Part shown: positions 60,243 to 64,000 of the stretch, piece by piece
How the letters are laid out: each line of letters opens with the position of its first letter
How positions within the stretch are numbered: position 1 is the stretch's first letter
Source: Bradyrhizobium sp. Ai1a-2
GTDB taxonomy: Bacteria > Pseudomonadota > Alphaproteobacteria > Rhizobiales > Xanthobacteraceae
Reading direction: 5' to 3'
Length of the DNA: 64,000 nucleotides
Assembly (NCBI RefSeq): GCF_000426245.1
Contig: NZ_AUEZ01000037.1
Coordinates: 25,389 to 89,388 of the forward strand
The notes under the pieces: model-generated
What the model saw: only the letters and a program-made list of their open reading frames with translations
Told to the model about the DNA's origin: nothing
Databases searched by the model: none
Made by a program: the position numbers and the translations under genes

Positions 60243-60439
60243 TATATCTCCTCCAAGCGACACACTCGGTTGTAGCCGAACGCCTTTCGGCGCTTCCCCC
60301 TGGATCCGGCGTCAATTCTCGATTTTTCTTTGGCCGGGCCGCCATCGAGAAGGCTAAGCGAAGCTCTCTCGACCGCACTATTTTCATTTCACGCGTGGCG
60401 CGACCCCGCGTGATCTTTGATCACTCTCTCGGTACCCGA

Positions 60440-61660
60440 CTAGCTATCGGATAACTCAAGCTGCTTCACGACCGAATTCCAGGCGTTGGTCTTGATACGC
60501 TGGTTCGGATCACGAAACACGTTCATCGGGTCCTCGCCAAGCTCCACTTTCTTGACCTGCTCTGCGAGTAATCGACGCAGGCGAACGACGCCAACGTCGG
60601 ACCCCGCAAGTCGCTCAAGCGCGTGGATCGCAATCGGTCGTTGGCTTTCTTGCGCCTCAAGATCGTCCGGGCGAAGCTGCCGTTCGCGATAGCTACGCGC
60701 TGTCTCATGACCCGGTCGGATATCCGAAATCGTATCCGTGCCCGGCCGCCAATCAGGCTTCAATTTGCCGTTCTCGAGCGGCCACGCCACGATGCTGAGC
60801 GCCATGACGTGCTCATTGTCGATCGGCACCACCCAGGTGACGTCGGAGCAACGATCTTCTTCGATGAGTTCGACGCCCTTTTCCCGAATGTTTGGGATGA
60901 GCGCGATGTTGGGAACGACACATTCCGAGCAGCGGACCAGGCTGTTTCCGTTTGGCAGCGCCTTCGTCATCTTGTAGCGCACACCGAGAGTCGTCGGCTC
61001 GAACGAGATCTCGCCTCTTCCCTGCATCATCGCGCTTTCGAACTGGTCGCCGCTGATCGCCTGATGCAGCACCAGCACGTGCCAGGGATCGACGACGTTC
61101 TCGTAGTGCTGCAGCCAGTTGCAGTCCCGCACATAGCCAATGGCGTAGTCGCCCCAGATGCGCGCCCCGCGCAGTTGAACGTTGCCTTTCGACGTGTCCA
61201 GCACGTCGAACTGCGGCAGCAAAGGCTGCTTGTCCGGCGGACCCATGTAGACAAACACCAGGCCGCCGAATTCCTTAACGGGATAGCCAGGCTGTTCGAC
61301 GCTCATGCGTTCGCAGGTGCCCGCCGCCTCGCAGGGCATTTCGAGAACGCGCCCTTCCGGCGAATAGAGCCAGCCATGGTAGCAGCAGCGAATGCCGCTC
61401 TTCTCGATACGACCGTATTCAAGCGACGAGCCACGATGAGCGCAGTGAGGGTCAAGGCAGCCGACTTCACCGTCGCCGGTACGAAAAACCACCAGGTCCT
61501 CGCAAAGGATCCGGACTTTCTTTGGTACGTCCGTCAGCTCTTCCGAAAGGCAAACGGGCTGCCAGTATCGACGCAGGACTTCCCCCATGGGTGAGCCTGC
61601 TTCGACGTGCGTCAGTTCGATCCGTGGCGCGGGTACAGTTCGCCCGTAAGCACTCTTCAT
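60440..61660 (-). CDS. Rieske non-heme iron oxygenase, phthalate/vanillate-type oxygenase component
   Basis: A 406-residue oxygenase with Rieske centre C73-A-H75 and C92-C-Y-H95 (PHCAHRGSSL, RCCYHGWLYS) and mononuclear iron site NWLQHYENVVDPWHVLVLH (181-199) with H194 and H199; the Asp ligand is further on. Layout and motif match homomultimeric class IA oxygenases (phthalate 4,5-dioxygenase, vanillate demethylase), which take electrons from a VanB-type reductase; the gene at 54599 encodes one. The start ATG 61660 follows GGAGG. The substrate is not given by sequence, but PcaHG nearby suggests a protocatechuate-yielding hydroxylation or demethylation. Confidence 0.93.
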   Translation of the reverse strand: MKSAYGRTVPAPRIELTHVEAGSPMGEVLRRYWQPVCLSEELTDVPKKVRILCEDLVVFRTGDGEVGCLDPHCAHRGSSLEYGRIEKSGIRCCYHGWLYSPEGRVLEMPCEAAGTCERMSVEQPGYPVKEFGGLVFVYMGPPDKQPLLPQFDVLDTSKGNVQLRGARIWGDYAIGYVRDCNWLQHYENVVDPWHVLVLHQAISGDQFESAMMQGRGEISFEPTTLGVRYKMTKALPNGNSLVRCSECVVPNIALIPNIREKGVELIEEDRCSDVTWVVPIDNEHVMALSIVAWPLENGKLKPDWRPGTDTISDIRPGHETARSYRERQLRPDDLEAQESQRPIAIHALERLAGSDVGVVRLRRLLAEQVKKVELGEDPMNVFRDPNQRIKTNAWNSVVKQLELSDS

Positions 61661-61745
61661 AGCGTCCTCCACTGATATTCCGCCCGTTCCGGCGTTCGCG
61701 GCCGTCAGGGGCCTGCGCATCCTCTTCACGCTAGCGCATTTGATT

Positions 61746-61762
61746 GTCAATTGCAATTATTG
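61746..61762. promoter_or_regulatory. Candidate operator, AATTGCAATT palindrome
   Basis: GTCAATTGCAATTATTG; the core AATTGCAATT is a perfect palindrome and shares AATTGCAAT with 54487-54495. It lies between the Rieske oxygenase (61660) and MFS (61790) start codons. A longer MFS frame from 61751 would start inside it and is therefore unlikely. Confidence 0.55.
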
Positions 61763-61789
61763 TGTTTCGCGCATACTATTTTGCTCGGG

Positions 61790-63007
61790 ATGGAAACCGG
61801 CATGAAACAAAATGCTCCGCGTCGCGCCGCAATGTCGCAGGCGGCCATTGTGATCGCGGAATTTTTTGGTACCTGCCTCTGGTTCAGCGCGACCGCGGTG
61901 GCTCCGGAAATCGCTGAATCGTTGGGCCGAGGAACAGCCGAGCCTCTCGATCTTTCGTCCGCCGTTCAAATCGGTTTTGTCACCGGGACCTTGTTGATCG
62001 GCTTGACCGGATTTGGCGACCGCTTTCGCGCCAGTCGAATCTTTGCACTTTCGGCGCTATTCGGAGCCGCGGCCAACGCCGCCATCGCGATACTTCCGAT
62101 GAGCCTTGTTTCGATGCAGCTGTGCCGGTTTGCGACCGGCGTAGCCTTGGCCGGCATTTACCCGATCGGCATGAAGCTCGTCGTCAGTTGGAATCCGGAC
62201 TCGGCCGGCCGCGTTCTGAGCTGGCTTGTTGCCATGCTGACGCTTGGGACCGCGTTTCCACACCTGATCCGCTATCTGGATCCGGGTTACGAATGGCATT
62301 TCACGATCATCGTCGCTTCCCTCCTTGCCTGCGCCGCGGCACTGATCATTCTCACAACAGGAGATGGTCCAGCGGCGCAATGTGGGCGCCCAATGCAGAT
62401 CGATGTTCCGGCCGCGCTCCGGGAGTTCAAGCGTCCGAAGCTGCGCGCCGCCGCGCTCGGCTATCTCGGGCACATGTGGGAGCTCTACGCTTTCTGGGCA
62501 TTGGTTCCCTTGCTTGCCGCCGCCGCAGTGGCATCGTCCTCAGGTCGAATACCGCTGATTTCATTCCTGATCATTTCGGCCGGAGCATTGGGTTGTGTGA
62601 TTGGTGGGTTCATCGGCAGGAGGACTGGAGGGCGCCTGGTGGCGATGGCCGCCCTCCTGGGCTCGGCGGCCGTTTGCATATTCTTTCCCGCAATACAAAC
62701 TTCACCTGCACTGCTGCTCGCGTTATTCGTATGGGGCTTTTTCGTTATCCCAGATTCGCCTCAGCTCTCCTCGCTCGCCGTGATGGCTTGCAAGGGCGAC
62801 CAAGTCGCAAGCACCCTCGCCCTGTTGAATGGCACGGGATTTCTCCTGACCGTTATTTCGATCCAGCTGTCGCTCGCGTGCTGGCCTTTGATAGGAGCGC
62901 ACGTAACGTGGCTGTTGGCTCCCGGTCCGGTGGTCGGTTTCGTGTCCTTGAGGTACTACTATGAAAGTGCTTGCGAACAATATTCACAAGCTTCACGGAC
63001 CAGTTAA
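61790..63007 (+). CDS. MFS transporter
   Basis: A 405-residue membrane protein with about 12 hydrophobic segments; the N-terminal half begins AAIVIAEFFGTCLWFSATAVAPEI and carries a GFGDRFRASRIFALSALFG loop typical of MFS helix 2-3, RFATGVALAGIYPIGMKLVVSW, and PRxx-like PDSPQLSSLAV later. Members of this CynX/NarK-like or YfcJ-like branch carry organic anions; I cannot specify. The start is ambiguous between ATG 61790 and 61802. It is divergent from the Rieske oxygenase and probably exports or imports an aromatic compound. Confidence 0.88.
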   Translation: METGMKQNAPRRAAMSQAAIVIAEFFGTCLWFSATAVAPEIAESLGRGTAEPLDLSSAVQIGFVTGTLLIGLTGFGDRFRASRIFALSALFGAAANAAIAILPMSLVSMQLCRFATGVALAGIYPIGMKLVVSWNPDSAGRVLSWLVAMLTLGTAFPHLIRYLDPGYEWHFTIIVASLLACAAALIILTTGDGPAAQCGRPMQIDVPAALREFKRPKLRAAALGYLGHMWELYAFWALVPLLAAAAVASSSGRIPLISFLIISAGALGCVIGGFIGRRTGGRLVAMAALLGSAAVCIFFPAIQTSPALLLALFVWGFFVIPDSPQLSSLAVMACKGDQVASTLALLNGTGFLLTVISIQLSLACWPLIGAHVTWLLAPGPVVGFVSLRYYYESACEQYSQASRTS

Positions 63008-63206
63008 ATCTCCCACGGCGCGAAACCCGGATTGCTCTGTTTGGACCTTCCCGTTCACCCAAGTTGATCCTGCTTTCGCCGGTCGGGGCTGATGGCGTAG
63101 CTTGCAACGCGACAGATTGGCGGACAGATAGCTGATATACTGGGCACGCTCGAACAGAGCGAAATCGCACTGCTGCCGATCATTGTTTCCAGAACTGTGA
63201 GCTCCG

Positions 63207-63839
63207 ATGGTTTCCTTCGACGAATCCTTTCGCCGGCAACTGCGCGAACTGTTCGTGTGGCGCCGCGACGTCCGGCGGTTTCGTCTTGATCCGCTCCCGG
63301 ACGGCGCCATCGAGCGGCTCATCGAGATCGCCTGCCTGTCCCCTTCGGTCGGCCTGAGCCAGCCTTGGCGCTTCGTCATTGTCGAGGACAAGACCAGACG
63401 CCAGGCCGTGATCGAAGACTTCAAGTCCTGCAATGCTGATGCCTTGCAGTCCTATTCGGGCGAACGCGCAGCCCAATATGCAGCCCTCAAGCTCTCGGGC
63501 CTCGAAGAGGCGCCGGGACACCTGGCCGTGTTCGCGGAAACGGCAGGCAACATGGGTCATGGCCTCGGGCGTGCAACCATGCCGGCAACCGTCGAATATT
63601 CCGTGGTCGCGGCGATCTGCTCGATGTGGCTCGCCGCGCGTGCAGAGGGCATCGGGTTTGGCTGGGTATCGATCCTGAATCCAGCCAGTATCCACGAGAT
63701 ACTTGAAGTGCCCGAGTCCTGGAAATTCATCGGCTACTTCTGCGTCGGGTACCCCCAGGCAGAGTTCGATCGACCCGAACTTGAGCGGGCCGACTGGGAA
63801 TATCGGCGAGCGTCGAAGGAGTTTTCGATGCGGCGCTAG
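63207..63839 (+). CDS. bluB: BluB-like 5,6-dimethylbenzimidazole synthase
   Basis: This 210-residue flavin-destructase-family protein of the nitroreductase fold makes the lower ligand of vitamin B12 from reduced FMN and oxygen. Matching blocks are VWRRDVRRFRLDPLPD, CLSPSVGLSQPWRFVIVEDK (BluB has APSVGFMQPW), YSGERAAQYAALKLSGLEEAP, MGHGLGRATMPATVEYSVVAAI and GIGFGWVSIL. The Asp/Ser residues needed for FMN fragmentation cannot be checked here by structure. It stands apart from cobalamin genes, right after the catabolic cluster and just before an insertion element. A flavin oxidoreductase of another specificity is the alternative. Confidence 0.85.
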   Translation: MVSFDESFRRQLRELFVWRRDVRRFRLDPLPDGAIERLIEIACLSPSVGLSQPWRFVIVEDKTRRQAVIEDFKSCNADALQSYSGERAAQYAALKLSGLEEAPGHLAVFAETAGNMGHGLGRATMPATVEYSVVAAICSMWLAARAEGIGFGWVSILNPASIHEILEVPESWKFIGYFCVGYPQAEFDRPELERADWEYRRASKEFSMRR

Positions 63840-63917
63840 CGGCCACACCGGCTCATCCGGTCCGTGCGAAAACGCCTTGCTTTGCGGCGATTCCCCGGAG
63901 CTGCTTGAGCGGCCCGA

Positions 63918-64000
63918 GACATAGGTGACAGGTCGTACCGGACACATGGGTTACACTTTTCGCTTTTTTGGGGCGGGAGGTGTGGATGCCGTGGAGAGCG
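63918..64000 (+). mobile_element. IS481-type insertion element, left end (truncated by window)
   Basis: GACATAGGTGACAG (63918-63931) and GACACATGGGTTACAC (63941-63956) are two imperfect subrepeats typical of IS481-family terminal inverted repeats. They are followed by GGGAGG and an ATG at 63986 reading MPWRA, the usual start of IS481-type transposases. The exact boundary and the target duplication cannot be seen. Confidence 0.7.
63986..64000 (+). CDS. IS481-family transposase, partial (first 5 codons)
   Basis: Start ATG with GGGAGG upstream and MPWRA N-terminus. Assignment rests on the flanking IS481-type terminal repeats and the typical N-terminal MPW; the rest is outside the window. Confidence 0.55.

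Overview
The window reads as chromosome of a high-GC alphaproteobacterium of the Bradyrhizobium/Nitrobacteraceae type. This is inferred from the long Bradyrhizobium-style flagellin next to FlbT, tandem Crp-type regulators, an FtcR/Rem-type flagellar regulator, a GDCCVFCSYG small protein, abundant LysR and Liv-type transport genes, and repeat families (GAGCATTTTCGGTTCTGAT, GAGCATGATC, CCCTCTCCCGC, GTAGCCCGGG) that I associate with this group. No rRNA, tRNA or CRISPR array was seen.

Region 1 (1-9.6 kb) deals with motility and signalling: a cut-off response regulator, a cheY-cheR-PilZ operon, flbT, a flagellin, two tandem Crp-type regulators and a LuxR-type regulator with a degenerate histidine-kinase-like N-terminus. 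An 18-bp palindrome, CTCAGTA-N4-TACTGAG, occurs twice upstream of the flagellin and twice upstream of the luxR gene, suggesting one regulon.

Region 2 (9.8-29.2 kb) is carbon metabolism with local regulators: a GH13 glucan-active enzyme, acetoacetyl-CoA synthetase, a ring-cleaving dioxygenase/hydrolase pair beside a divergent LysR gene, two quinone-oxidoreductase-like enzymes, an AraC regulator followed by an acyl-CoA synthetase and a Liv-type binding protein, an acyl-CoA dehydrogenase, lrgAB, a 3-hydroxyisobutyrate-dehydrogenase-like enzyme, two more LysR genes and a SnoaL-like protein.

Region 3 (29.3-47.8 kb) looks accessory, with long gaps, apparently lower GC and unusual genes: a ClpP-like secreted protein, an FtcR-type regulator, a MarR protein with a C-terminal cysteine cluster, a DUF2336 protein, a small Cys-rich protein, a DUF3291 protein, an aromatic amino-acid decarboxylase opposite a methyltransferase, two giant winged-helix/NB-ARC-like/TPR regulators flanking an OmpR-type response regulator, and a Baeyer-Villiger-type monooxygenase divergent from a MerR gene with a classic 19-bp-spacer promoter between them.

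Region 4 (47.8-63.8 kb) is a probable aromatic-compound catabolic island. It has a tautomerase x2-MFS-TetR operon, pcaHG with a divergent MarR gene, a second flavin monooxygenase, a Rieske-oxygenase reductase, a full livKHMGF-type transporter, the matching Rieske oxygenase, a second MFS transporter and a BluB-like enzyme. Related ATTGCA/TGCAAT palindromes sit in three of its divergent promoter regions. The simplest reading is import by the ABC or MFS transporters, oxygenation by the Rieske pair, then intradiol cleavage of a protocatechuate-like catechol by PcaHG. The final bases are the left end of an IS481-type element.
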